Shown: piece after piece, positions 1 to 12,200 of the stretch
Numbering within the stretch: the stretch's first letter is position 1
How the letters are laid out: every line of letters begins with the position of its first letter
The notes under the pieces: model-generated
What the model was told of the DNA's origin: nothing
What the model saw: only the letters and a program-made list of their open reading frames with translations
Database searches by the model: none
Assembly: GCF_901709675.1 (NCBI RefSeq)
Contig: NC_051108.1
Coordinates: 4,374,631 to 4,438,630, forward strand
DNA length: 64,000 nucleotides
Reading direction: 5' to 3'
Source: Syngnathus acus
Taxonomy: Eukaryota; Chordata; Actinopteri; Syngnathiformes; Syngnathidae
Program-made: the position numbers and the translations under genes

Positions 1-36
1 TTATTAAGCAATATATATGTATTTATTTATATATTA

Positions 37-77
<41 letters not shown>

Positions 78-2650
78 GATATTTTTTAATAATATATAAA
101 TAAATACATATAAATAAATATAATAGAGAGACGCTACAAAAAATATTACTTTTCTAAAAATGCTCAAGTTGTGAATTTATTTCGGCTCAAAGTAATCGCA
201 AATGTGTGTACTATGTATCCATGAATGTAAAACAGAATATGCATCTCGCCTACTATTACTCAAAACCTGCTGGAATCCTGATAAATACGACTAATTATTC
301 ACTACCACCCTCATTTGCATGCCTTTAAGGGATTCCAATCATCCACAGCCATTCATAGCAGATTTTCGGATGGTGCAATTTACATCCACTATTCAAATCC
401 CATGAATATTGACATTATGTGGTATTTCCTGTCATGCAGTCATTATTTTCATTACAGATGGCGCTGCAAGGTGACAGAATATCAACACCGTCCTTGCTCC
501 TCTCACGGCTCTTGATTTACATGACAAAACGGGAAAATGCATTTATTTTTTTTCAGTCCTCTTGCCTTTGCAATTTGGTGTCCAATGGTGATCGCAGGAA
601 CTTGCCACGCAATAGATCCTTTACCCACCTGCCCTGAATAGTTAATCTTGCTGCAAGCTATTGAATTTGAGTAAGTGATACCTCTGCTGCGCACCTGCAC
701 CATGCACGCGTCTCCCTGACAACACCAGGTCGGCTACCTCCATTATTGTCTTTGTCTTAAAATAAGTTTGCTCATACAACAGTCAAAAGGTTCGTCGGAG
801 TGACAATAACCCTGAACACAGCTGAGTCAATCCAAGCCATTGACCACAAACGTCAATAGGAAATGATTCATAAAGCCGTGAAACCCAAGATGGCACTCTT
901 CTATGAAATTGGCTTGACTCTATTCAATTAACTTAGCTGAGGCATCAAATGTCCCATTTGACGGAGCTACTAACAATGTCCTTGGAGTTGAATGAACGAC
1001 TAGAAATTTCTTTGTAGCCCGTTTAAATGACTTCATTGCGGTCTGCTAAATGATGTTAGTTTGACAGGACCCGTTGCTTTGTAATGCAGGGTGGTTTTGT
1101 AAAGCTAACCTCAAGGCGAAATTAAATGAGACTTATGTGGTGATATGAATTTCACATTGAATATTTCACTTACTCCCCATAGGCTTGGTCTAAAAAACAA
1201 AATGCCCTTCAGCATAACATAAGCCTGTCAGCATCCTTATCAGCTCCAATTCTTGGCTAAAACAACCCCACAAAAAGCAAAGTATATTCTAGATGTCATA
1301 TTTAAAGAAAAAATCTATTTAAAAGATATAAAACCGTATAAACATTAAAGTCAGTGCTGTACAATAAGTGAGTTTTCCGGGATGAATAGTGGGCTGAATT
1401 ATTAAACAGAGGATATGAGATGATCCGCATAAGATACTACTGTCACTAACTGGCCATAAAAGATTCATTAATGTGTCCAGCATCAGTGCATATTTTTGAC
1501 ATGTATTGTAATACAGCCAAGAGCCCATCATGCACTGGAAACCTCTCGATCCCCCCCCCCCCCTCCCCTCCTCTCAGCTGTGGATCACAAGCTTTGGCCA
1601 GAAGGCCCTTTTTAATTTAACATCAGTCACTGGCTGCTTTTACTACTGCTGGTTAGACATATTGAGATCCAGCAAGGGGCCCACCAGAGAATGTCTAGCA
1701 GACATCTTGCAGGTCACTCCCCACAACCAAAGTGATTTAATTCGCATTTGATGTTTTTTTTTTTGTTCTTATTGATAATGAATGAGTTTGATTTAATCCC
1801 GGTTCATTCAAATCAACCGATTCATATTGTGGTAGGTGTTGAATGATACTGCATTACTCAAATGTGTTTCTAATATTTTGCCCCTCTACTGCCACCAAAT
1901 AAGGTCAACACAGTATTAGGACGTCCTCTCAGTATGATGAAGAATGCTGCCACAAATCCCACAAATCAAACCTATTTTAAATTAATAGCGCTATGATTTT
2001 CACAATAAAATTGTTTATTTATTTCGAATTCAGCTCATGTAATGGATTATCTTCTGCACCTACGTAACTACATGCATTTGGTTTTATCAGAGAAATATTA
2101 AGTTGTATAATATTACTTTTAACTTTCATCAGCAATCCATCCTTCCACAAAGCCGACTATGTTACTTATGCATGCATGTAAAGCTGACAATTTACATCGA
2201 ATGCACAGCGATTAGAAAAAGGAGGGGCTATAGAGTAATCTGCAAACACGACATCACGGCATTTAGCAAGCAGCTCCAGTTGTAGCAACCTCGGTGATGA
2301 AACTGAGGATTTAATGGACGGGTGTGCGCTTTTTTTTTTATTATTATTTGAAAACTATCAAATATTTGTAAATGTCGCCATCCTCTGCTAGTTGACGACG
2401 AAAAGCAGAGTCAGCGTGGCGAAACTTTCAGTCACTCCAAATATAAATCCGAAATTCAATATAAGTCACGTTTGTGTGTGTGTTTCGTTTGTGGGACCAA
2501 AATCGGCGACGTGCGCTCATCCATAACGCTTGGATTCGGCTCCTCAGATTCACCGCGGTTGGAAATAAAACTTGGCAATTCATCAAAAATATTGCATTAG
2601 AGCATATTTGATATGAATATTAATAACAAATAGCAAGTGCAGTGCGTCTA
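1..2650. other. Intergenic, no gene seen
   Basis: AT-rich non-coding DNA. It opens with a GATA tetranucleotide run (about 40-76) and has a short poly-C run near 1549-1563. Open frames here are short and match no family I recognise. If the promoter-like block at 2652-2905 is real, this stretch would be the first intron of a minus-strand gene leaving the window on the left. Confidence 0.5.
40..76. repeat. (GATA)n microsatellite
   Basis: Uninterrupted tandem repeat of the tetranucleotide ATAG/GATA. Confidence 0.95.
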
Positions 2651-2651
2651 C

Positions 2652-2905
2652 CTTTTTTTTGCCCCGAAGGGAGATGTGCAGCTCCGGGTGCAACTGGGCG
2701 TGCGTAAAATTGAAAATCAAAACAATCCAGGGCAAAAGTCCATCAGGTTCAAACGTTAGTTGTTGAAATCGAAGCCAATGCGGTTGTTAGTGTGAAGGTT
2801 TTTATGACCAAGTGAGCGCGACGAAGGCAACGGTCCTCTCCCTCAGTCCTCTTCCTCCGCCTCCTCCTGTCTCAATGAGCGCGCATCTCCCAGCCAGCTC
2901 GGCTC
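2652..2905 (-). promoter_or_regulatory. Candidate CpG-rich promoter and 5' non-coding exon, minus strand
   Basis: Compared with the AT-rich surroundings, 2460-2900 is rich in CG dinucleotides. Read on the minus strand, a purine-rich GC stretch (about 2905-2820) runs on to the splice-donor-like AAAG|GTAGAC, whose GT lies at 2651-2650. No long open frame is present, and the first ATG-led frames stop quickly, so this would be an untranslated first exon. I see no TATA box upstream, as is usual for CpG-type promoters. The order and strand of SNW1 and SPTLC2 to the right match the human 14q24.3 order mirrored, in which NRXN3 would start here and run left. That identity is inference; the promoter itself is only moderately supported. 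Confidence 0.35.
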
Positions 2906-3119
2906 ACTCTGTACATGTGGATGGATGGATGATAGTACTATGGATCTCTCCCTTGCCCATCGATTCTGCTCTGACACGCCTTATACACTGAGAAGGAGGA
3001 CAACTGGCTCTCCAGAAACTTGCACATAGACTCATCCTAGATAATTGTAAAAATTGAGACTGAAAATTTATAGTGTGAACTTTATAAGTGTTGACTAGTC
3101 GTGGTAGTTGTGATGTTGT

Positions 3120-3140
3120 GATCCATCCATCCATCCAGAT
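3120..3140. repeat. Short (ATCC)n run
   Basis: A few copies of ATCC. A related ATGG run lies at about 2919-2931. Confidence 0.7.
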
Positions 3141-3203
3141 CTGCACATATGTACGTATATACACATGCACACACACCCACACACACACGTATACATACTA
3201 TAT

Positions 3204-3285
3204 GTAACAATAATAATACATTTTATTTATAAGGCGCCTTTCAAGGCACTCAAAGTCGGCGTACAGACGTATAATCGCATAAAAA
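3204..3285 (-). repeat. Retroposon 3' tail-like fragment
   Basis: Contains the phrase TTTATTTATAAGGCGCCTTT followed by CAAGGCACTCAA, a pattern resembling dispersed 3' ends of fish non-LTR retroposons. The (ATA)n stretch at its left would be the tail on the minus strand. The family is not identified. Confidence 0.4.
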
Positions 3286-3295
3286 ATGACCGGAG

Positions 3296-3348
3296 ACACA
3301 CAAACATATACACACACACACATATATATACATTATATATATATATAC

Positions 3349-3382
<34 letters not shown>

Positions 3383-3445
3383 AATTTAAATTTTTATGTA
3401 TAAATTCATATAGTATGTATAAATATATATATACATACATATACA
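3296..3445. repeat. Compound AC/AT microsatellite
   Basis: ACAC runs, then long alternating AT and ATAC tracts. Short open frames across it are low-complexity artefacts. Confidence 0.9.
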
Positions 3446-3460
3446 TATTATTTATTTATT

Positions 3461-3487
3461 TAGTTAGTTAGTTAGTTAGTTATGTAT

Positions 3488-3543
<56 letters not shown>
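3461..3543. repeat. (GTTA)n microsatellite
   Basis: About twenty copies of GTTA with one interruption near 3481-3490. There are no spacers, so it is not a CRISPR array. Confidence 0.95.
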
Positions 3544-3544
<1 letters not shown>

Positions 3545-5744
3545 GTCTGATCCTGCCTAAAAATGTCCAAATGATGATGATCATGTGTACTGTGTTAGGG
3601 CTATGGGCTGATGTACTCCACCAGCAAAGGTCAACACATTGAAAGAGTGCTAATTGCCCTCAGGGTTGCCTCGGGCTCCTTGGGTTTATGCTGGAAGTAT
3701 ACTCTGAAATTGGGAGCACAATCTTACGAAATCCAAAAATATACACAGTATTTGGGGTACCTTGGAGAGTTCCATATCATGACAGTGCATGGCGGGGCTC
3801 TGTCCGTGGTGCTGAATCCTGGCCATGAATTTTGCATGTTGTGCCTGTGGTCATAAACCATGTTCCCATCACGTAGTTAAGTTCCACTGCAGGGCTCAGG
3901 AGCAACTGTTGGGGATATAAAAATTCAATGGAAAGGAACAAATATTCTAATCTAGGTTCACAGGATGTGGTTCTCAAATAGGTTAGTACTTCTTAGGTTA
4001 GTACTGTTGCTGCAATGTATTTGCATCAAGTTTCTTTTAGTAACTAAAGTATTTTCTGAAAATGAAATTAAATAAAAAATCTACTTTCTTAAATGCTACT
4101 TGTATATAACTATACTATATAAATGCTACTTTTATTTTTATCTTTTAAATTTATGGGAAGTCTTCTCTCAGTTTTTGAGTACATAAACATTCTTTTGCAC
4201 ATTTTCCACAGGTAATCCGCATTTCCCCTTGACATCCTGCTGCTTGTGATAATGAGGATGATAATGTTGGTGAAGTTATGCAACTTCGCTGAAAAGCTAG
4301 GTGAGGGGGAAAAAAACAGGAGCAACCTATTTAAATGATTTAAATGATTAAAAATTGAATATGACAAGAGATCAGGAAAGTTTGATCTTTAAAGTAAACG
4401 ACTGTATAAGTTGAGTTGAAGAAAGACGTTAAAAACAGCTCACGCAGAGCTGGAAGCCGGCGGAGTGCTGAGATGCCTGAGGCTCTTGACTTGATCTCTG
4501 ACTTGGAGCGAAATGAGTGGCGTCTTCACATACATTATGTGGGCAGAAGAAAAGGGCAAAAGAATGAGAGAAATAAAGCAACAAAAGCAATTCGTCACTT
4601 TTTTCAGAGCGCTTGTATTGTATTTGAAGAGCGTAAGAGGGAAAAATGCTGAATCGTGAGAATTCACACGGGCTGGATTTGACAGTGAACGCCCACATTT
4701 CTGGGTTGCTCCACCCAGAGTGCATGTCAGGCATGAATATGCCTCAAAGGCAGATTGAAGAATCCAACCGTGGACCTTTTCCCTTCTCACGTGCATGGCA
4801 GAAAACAGCCAGAAGATTGTAAGCGGTGAAGGAACGGTACTTCGAGTCGGACAAGCTTATCTTTAGCATCTGCCGTGAAAATGAGGTGCAGCTTTGAAAG
4901 GGCCTGTGTGGCTGTATAAATATTTGAGCAGCTTTGTTCAATCTGTGCCCATTAGACCTTTCGCAATAGCGTTCCGAAATGTCGATGCCACCTCAAATCT
5001 TAACCATATCCCATTGAGAAAAATTCTGTTTTCTATCATGTGTTTTGCTTTAAGGGTTGAGCAAATGTGAGTTTATTTTTTTTGTAGACATTAAATTCAT
5101 GCTGAAAAGACACGTGCTGGCATTTTCATGCGTAGCCAGTGACATATGAATTATGTTTTAGGGGCTAATGACGAAAAGCGCTTTCTGAAGAAGGAGCAAG
5201 AGGCAAGTCAGTTTGGAGGGGGGGGGGGAGAACATCCCTGGAGAAAACGCTTGTCACACTACATGTACAGACAGTATTTCCCGAACTTCGCAACCCTGAC
5301 AAAAATACAACACAAAGGCAAATAATAGACTTTGTTTCAACAAAACAAATTACCAAGATCAAACACAATAAGCGTCTCAGTCGGGTGTTGAGTATTTCTG
5401 CTTGCCCTGCTCATCTCTTCACAAAAAAAAAGATGTGAGAAATGAATCATCACCCTTTGATTTTTTTTTTTTTCTTTTAACTGAATTCCACACACGCTCC
5501 ACTTTACTTTAATAAAAATCCATCTACTTGTTCCACAATCGGGAAAGACGTTTCATGCTAGCACAACCAATTGCAATATTTACGCTGTATTTTAGACGCT
5601 TTGAAGAAATGAATGATATTCCCTCTGCATGTTGAGAACTTCAGGAGCACGTTTCATCATCATGCCAAACATTTTTATACACCTAAATCTGGATTTTTTT
5701 GCAGACTTTGGGGTCCAGACTTTGGGAATCGCGTGTTGCAAGGA
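3544..5744. other. Intergenic, no gene seen
   Basis: No exon or RNA gene recognised. It contains a poly-G run near 5217-5229. Overlapping short frames on both strands near 4416-4796 show no recognisable domain and are probably chance. Confidence 0.5.
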
Positions 5745-6088
5745 AAGTCTTTTTTTTTTTTAGGCATGTTTACTTTACTTTAGGTCAGGCACGTTGTTGG
5801 GCAGCTGAAGGGGTCCTTTTGCTATCCTAGCTACAGTAATAAAGATTAAACAACCTGACTTATTATTATCAAACGCCTTAAATTGGTAACGGAAATTCAT
5901 CAAATCACTAGCGCTAAGTCTTTTTTTTCTTTCGGCATGTTTACGTTACTTTAGGTCAGGCATGTTGTTGGGCAGCTGAAGGGGTCCTTTTGCTATCCTA
6001 GCTACAGTAATATAGATCAAACATCCTGACTTATTATCAAAGCCTTCAAATCGGTCATGGAAATTCATCAAATCACTAGCGCTAAGGT
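5745..6088. repeat. Tandem duplication, about 171 bp unit
   Basis: Two adjacent copies (about 5745-5915 and 5916-6088). Both contain AAGTC plus a T-run, then GGCATGTTTAC, GGGCAGCTGAAGGGGTCC and CACTAGCGCTAAG. They differ by scattered substitutions and small indels. A related, rearranged copy lies in reverse orientation at about 42040-42150. Confidence 0.85.
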
Positions 6089-6241
6089 TTACGCGCTAGT
6101 CATTTCGCATTGTATATCGTCCATTTAAAGTACTACTTGAAAATGCATTTTTGACAAAAAAAAAAAACAGAAAGTCACGTGGAATCGAAGGGTGTAAAAT
6201 CGAGGTTCAGGTGAACTGCATTATCATTATTATTATTATGT

Positions 6242-6410
6242 TAATCAGATGATGGGGCATGATGCTGAGGTAGTCGGGAGGTCGCAAGTTCAAATCTCTG
6301 CTCAGGCTCTATCCATCACCTGCGGCATGTTTTTGAATCCGAAACAGGTCATCTGGTGTTTGAAAAACATATTCTACCCTTGAGGCTACCCAACCACAAC
6401 CAACCATTTG
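6242..6410 (+). repeat. Possible tRNA-derived SINE fragment
   Basis: GGGAGGTCGCAAGTTCAAATC at about 6276-6296 resembles a degenerate tRNA B box in the setting typical of fish SINEs. No convincing A box or tail was found. Confidence 0.25.
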
Positions 6411-7557
6411 GGGGAAAAAATAATAATAAACTGTCGCCAGCAGACACCACCTGTTATGACTTAATCAATATTCCATCATAGTTAATATCCAGAAGGTCAC
6501 ATGGTTTATATTGTTTTTCTCCTCCTCTCACACATAATGAAGCTGATTGAATCTAATTGTACTTATTTTACCTCAAATCCCAGGATGCTGGCCCAGTGAA
6601 GAGGCCATTAGTAGGTCAAAGTGATTACACTATCAAGGGTATCTATTAGAAGTCAATTTGGCCAGGTTGGCTCCTCAAAGCGGGCTCAGTTAACTCCCTT
6701 AATGGACGTTCATTTATCTCCTATTGTTTGGGAACTGTTGCGTGTAAAGTCTGCTAAGCGGGATGGATGTGATAGTCATCAATCAATGTATATTTATGTA
6801 GCTTATGTGAGGGAATCTGATGGCAAATGATATTTCATTGTAAATGTCACCGGAATGTTTTGCAAAGAGCATGCATATGAGCTATAGGATAAAAGCAGCA
6901 TCTTCTATGGCTCCATCTGACAGCGGTGACGGCCTATTTGAATAATGAGGAGAAGCACCTGTCAGGCTCGGTTATCTTGACACAGCGAGTGTAGCGCTAA
7001 CACCTAAAACATCTGAGAGTGGGACAAGGAGAAGACTGCACTGCAGGGCACCACCATGTTTTTTAAAGCACGTACACCTTGGAGCTTGAATAGACGATTG
7101 CCACGGAGGCTGGTGCAATAACGGCGCATCAATCACTAAGCGCACCATGAGAAAGTGCTTTTCTTGGATGAGGGTAATCAGTCTCGCAACAGTACATCAT
7201 ATAAGGTACGCACTAGAGTGTTTTATAGAAAACACCTTTTCATGCATAGCTCTTGATGAATATAGAGGTACTATAATTGCAAGTCTTCCCCAAGGACACA
7301 GCCTATATAGTCATTTGCAACGTGCAATCATTTTGTATCTGACAGCTATTTTATACGTGCACCTGATGACAAGCTGCCATTTTTATTTTTTAATGAAATG
7401 TACAATATTCATGTCTATTTGGACACCATATTTATGACTCTCATCAGGCTTTGAGTGCCAGCATTTTCCTTCAACTCTATTCTAGTGTGAGTTAAAACCT
7501 GAAGTGGCAAGAGTATACTCGCAAGTGCAGACGCTTGTGTGAAATAAAATACATGTA
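6411..7557. other. Intergenic, no gene seen
   Basis: Unique-looking sequence with no recognised exon. A 96-codon plus frame at 7147 shows no domain I know. Confidence 0.5.
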
Positions 7558-7966
7558 CCGTATTTTCCGGACTATAAGGCGCACCGGACTATAAGGCGCA
7601 CCTTCAATGAATGGCCCATTTTAAAACGTCGTCCTTATATAAGGCGCACCGCACTATAAGGCGCACCATTAATGCATCATGTCAGATTTTGAATCCAAAT
7701 CAAATCATTCTCCATTTTATCTTTTTTATTTCAACTTCAGACGCAACAAATGACTTTATAATCACAAAATAATGATCATAGTCTTTTTGATTCATGATTC
7801 ATAGTCTTCAGCGGGCCACTTATGATTGATTTCATGACACAATGCTTCGGGCCAGTTTAAATTTAGGAATTTGGTCCATATAGAAGGCGCACCAGACTAA
7901 GGCGCACTGTCGGCTTTTGAGAAAATTTGAGGTTTTTAGGTGCGCCTTATGGTCTGGAAAGTACGG
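7558..7966 (+). mobile_element. TA-flanked palindromic MITE, long subfamily (copy 1)
   Basis: Non-autonomous DNA transposon. The left end CCGTATTTTCCGGACTATAA and the right end TTATGGTCTGGAAAGTACGG are inverted repeats, flanked by TA on each side. The motif ATAAGGCGCACC recurs inside both ends. The core carries CATCATGTCAGATTTTGAAT and a stretch with GCGGGCCACTTATGATTGAT. It has no coding capacity. Confidence 0.88.
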
Positions 7967-8142
7967 TATGCATACACACACTATATAGTATATACACATA
8001 CACACACACTATTCCCACCTTAAAGGTCCCCAACACCTCAGCCGCAGTTGACTTCAGCTCTCCAGATTTTGTTTTTAACGTCATCTACAGAGGTTGTAAA
8101 AAGTAACGAGCCTATTTATCTTCAGTAATGACTTAGTTCAAT

Positions 8143-8515
8143 ACAAAGGCATCGGAAAGGAGATTGTTTACTTCACTGTCAGTTGTGTCTGCTGTTTCTA
8201 AAAAGGGCCACCTGCTCGCCTCGCCAATACTGGCAAGACCTCCCGACTGGTGAGTAACAGCATGCCATTTGTCACACAAACACACACATCGCCACTGTAA
8301 TAAGGCAATGTGCTGTCTCCGTTTTTAAATGGAGAAGGTCAAAGCTAATTTAGGCTATTTCACGGAAATGAGGGAGGAGGTAAACGTTTGTCTGGTGGAG
8401 ACAGGAAAGGTGTGTTGTGACAACATGGCTCAGGGTTACTATTTAGCTGCGTTGCCATGGTAGTTGATGGCGTGGGGATGCAGACCTGCTCTGAAGCTGA
8501 TAAGTCCAACAAAAC
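8143..8515 (+). repeat. Diverged non-coding paralog A (pairs with 23613-23966)
   Basis: Aligns colinearly with 23613-23966 from AAAGGCATC through AAGGGCCACCTGC, GCATGCCATTT, GAAGGTCAAAG, TAATTTAGG and GTTGCCATGG to CTGATAAGTCCAACAAAAC. In the first 71 aligned positions I count 9 mismatches by eye. No open frame is shared. GTTGCCATGG resembles an RFX X-box half, AAGGTCAAAG a nuclear-receptor half-site and TGATAA a GATA site. It could be a duplicated enhancer or two old copies of an unnamed repeat. Confidence 0.75.
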
Positions 8516-9110
8516 AAGAGTACGCACATACGTTTGATCGGAGCAAAAACTAGTCTTCACAAATCTTTTATATATGCATGGAAGAAGATTTTACTCATCA
8601 ATCTTTTGCTTGTCTGCACTCGGATCTTATCTCATTCAAAATATGACTTTCATTAAAGATAGGTGTGACATTAATTTTTCCAAGCCCGAACATTGTTTAT
8701 GAAATAATGGATTTAGATGGGTCATGGACAGAGAAGCAAAGATTGCCACAAAGTATTTACTATGCAGATATTTCACGGTATCTGAGGATGGGTATAAATA
8801 ATATGCTATGATGTATGAGCCATCAATGGCATCACCAAGCAGTTTTAAATCAATCGAAAGTTCTAGCTTAGAGAGTAAAGTTGTTTTAACACAGAGCTAC
8901 AGTCTCATAAAAAAACAGTTGCTATCTTCTCAAATTATAACTTTTAGGATAATGGGCTGGGGCTGCTTTGCTATTTCAGGATCTGGACGTCTACAGTTTC
9001 ACAGAGAAACAAAGGACTATATTTTTTTCTTTCCTACTGAAAGAGAAATTGAGTGACTCATACTGTCTCTTGTCATCTTTGACTTGTACAACAAACATAT
9101 CTTCCTTTTA
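8516..9110. other. Intergenic, no gene seen
   Basis: No recognised exon or repeat; only short frames without domains. Confidence 0.45.
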
Positions 9111-9275
9111 TTTACATCCACCTATTTTCTATACCGCTTATCCTCAGATCACGAGCGAGCTGGCGCCTATCCCAGTTTACTACAGGCGAGAAGATTGGTC
9201 GCCATCCAATTGAGGCTGTCTGCCTGTATGTGGGAGTGTTATTCGGTAGAACCTCAGCCCACACCACAATGTGCT
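9111..9275 (+). repeat. Fish L2/Maui-like LINE 3' fragment
   Basis: Phrases such as CTATACCGCTTATCCTCA, GGCGCCTATCCCAGTTTACT and GGTCGCCATCCAATTGAGG match, with decay, a very common teleost dispersed repeat that I associate with L2/Maui-type LINE 3' ends. The family name is from memory. Confidence 0.55.
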
Positions 9276-12200
9276 ACACTTTTGTTGACTAAAATGAAGA
9301 ACGTCTCGGGGAAAAATGAACTCCTTTTATGCACATAAGATTACAACTAAAATTAGTCATGATGGAGTTTAGTGCAAGCTTCTCCAAAGATTTAAGATGC
9401 ATTCCAAATTTTGGACCTGACTTTTTCTTAATTCGGAAGCTCATCTGTATTAGTCATTAGTCACACAAGAGCGACAGATATTCTAATAGACTGTTTTCCT
9501 TCTTTACTTTTTACCGCTACGTCGTCCATTTTCCCACAACTTATAAGGAAATATTTTACCATATATTAAAACCCGTACGATAAATGCAAACAGATTACTA
9601 GATCACAGACAACAACACCCTTCGCCCCGCCCCTCCACACTGATGATCATTAAGAAAAATAAAAGGCCGTGATTAATTTCCATGACCAACTACTTAATAT
9701 GGTAAAGGTGACTGTGTCAGTAAATAAAACCCACAAATATCAATGAATAAAATATTAGTAGTGTAGATGGCACAGATCCAGACAGCCAAAAGGTCTTGGC
9801 AAGCAATGGTTGCCACCTGGTCATGCGAATATTTTGCCACCTGCTTGGACCAACAGTGTGATGGCTAAATGTTTGAGACTTTGGCCAGATGGTTGCGTGA
9901 TGAGATCCCACACACACAGTCTGAGACACATTGAGTTTCGAGTAAAGTTTCCTCTCACAAATAATTAATGGAGCCCAGATGCATTGTAGCTCAGCAGTCT
10001 TAAACACATGGAAACAAAACATGTGCTTTATGTACACCTGATGCTTAATCCTTTACAACAGCCTAAGGGGTTTTCTGTTTTTTGGAGAGGATGTAAACAG
10101 TGCATATATCAAACAGAATTCTTCAGCAGCATCACTTGTGACTCTTGTTTCACCCGTCAATTTCCTTGAAAGTTTTGGTGACAGCAAACGAGATTTCACG
10201 AATGAAGAAAATATTTGCAGAAAGACTTCTTCCCCTCAAAACTTCTTCAGTGGGTGAAACAAAAGGTGTCACAAGAAGTGTTGAGACCTTTTGATAAGGA
10301 TGACACCTTTTTTTTTGTTTGTTGAGGGAAGGTTTGCTCATTAAGCAACACACAATACGATTCTACTGGAAAGCGTATAGAACATAAATCGTGGGCATTT
10401 CCACCAAAACCATGGCTATTTTTTTTAAGTGGACCTCTCCAATTCATGAAGAAAAAGAAAGCCCTTGGAAGATAAACCCTATGTGAAGTCAAAAAAGTGG
10501 GAACCAAAGCCCTGGAATGAGAACGGATCAGAAAGGACGAAATCCCCTTGCTCGCTTAACGTATTCCACTGGAAGCTTTCGATCTCTCTGTCTGTCCGCC
10601 CAGAGGAGTTCATTCATATGGTCTGCTTTCCATCTCCAAGGCCATCACTCATGTCTCCTTCTGCCCGAAACAACAGCAGCCACTTCGGCCTAGTGAGAGG
10701 GAGTAGCAATTATTTCCTCATTGCCTTGATGTATGATTCCTGGCTCCAAAAGCGAGAAGCAGATAGCCAAGGAACGTTCTCGGGGAGGTAAAGCTGCCGT
10801 GTGACGGGGCTGAAGAAAGATGGCTCAATGTGAGGAGAAGCAGGTTAATCTTTGGGTTGAAACAGCATCGGACATCCATACAAGAGATTATAAATATGGA
10901 AGCGGAAGCACGTAGGACTTTGAAGACAGAGCAGGAAAGCCTCTTCAGACTTCAATGAAGAACATGTGATGCTATTTTTCATAGCCGTGTATGGAAATCT
11001 AAACCCACGACCCCCAGTTGCCCTCAAAATAAACGCCCTTCCCCCACCACCCTTTTGTGAAACTTCTGGTTTTGTCCAGCATTCACTGAGCCCATAGCAA
11101 TAAAAGGGAAATAGCCTGCAGGTATTTAATGACATAATCAAAAAGATTCGCTTACATAATGCTGGTAGACATTTCAAGAAACAGATAATTAAAAAAAAAC
11201 AATGTGTGCTAAAAGGCTAATCAAATAAAGGGAGGTTGTTTACCTACCAGCTCTGTTGGTTAGAAGCGCCTGTAGCAGTTTTTCTTTTTTTTTTTACTTC
11301 CTGTTTGTAATCCAGGTGAGTTGCTGCATGACTGACACCTAAGTGGAGCTTCACCCCTAATGGGCGGGGCCAAACATTTGATTTCACATGTGCAAAATGA
11401 GCTAAAAATAAAAACCTTAGCAAAATGGGGAAAATGTCAAAAGCCCAAGCAGTATAAAGTCAAATTTAGCCAAGCTAATTTGTTGAATCACACCAATCGA
11501 GCCCTAAATCAAGCTTTGACCTATGAATCAGCTTTGTGATTCACAACAGTAGATTTGCAACTGAACTGCCACGCCCACCCACTTTCACTCTCTTCCATTT
11601 GTCTAATGGCTGGACCATTGATTACTCACGCAAACAGGTAAGCAACCATCCGAGAAAAGAAGCAGTGATAATGTGAGTAAGAATGGAGTGATGCTCATTG
11701 TCTTTCTGCCAGATGTTTGCTGTGGATTAAAATCACCCACTCATGCACGAAGGACTCGTGAGGAAAAAAAGAATCCACGTGTAATTCATTGTGATCATTT
11801 TTATTGTATCTAATGGATACAAACCTCCTCATTCCCATGTCCATAACAACACTATATTTAGTGAGCTGTGCACGATTAACATTCAGACTTCCCATGATGT
11901 CACCGTCAACTATGATATAGAGCCAGAAATTACATTCCAATTGCAACTATTATGGGCTTTGAATGTCCCGTATCGTGCTTATTCCGTTTGATAGAGGCAA
12001 ATATGTTCATTTTTAGTTGTCGGAGTAACCTTGGTTGTCAGTAAATCAGCCCCCCCACTTTAGATATAGTTAAGTCAAACACTAAAGCTGCAAGGGTTGT
12101 GATGTGAGTCTTTTGGTCCTCGGGGAGAGAGGTGGGTTTACGAGATGATGTCTCTGTTTGAACTTCAATATCCTTCCTTTGTTTGGAAAGCTTCGGTGTA

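Noticed and set aside
3461-3543. Regular repeats resembling an array
   Set aside because: Units are 4 bp with no spacers, so it is a microsatellite and not a CRISPR array.
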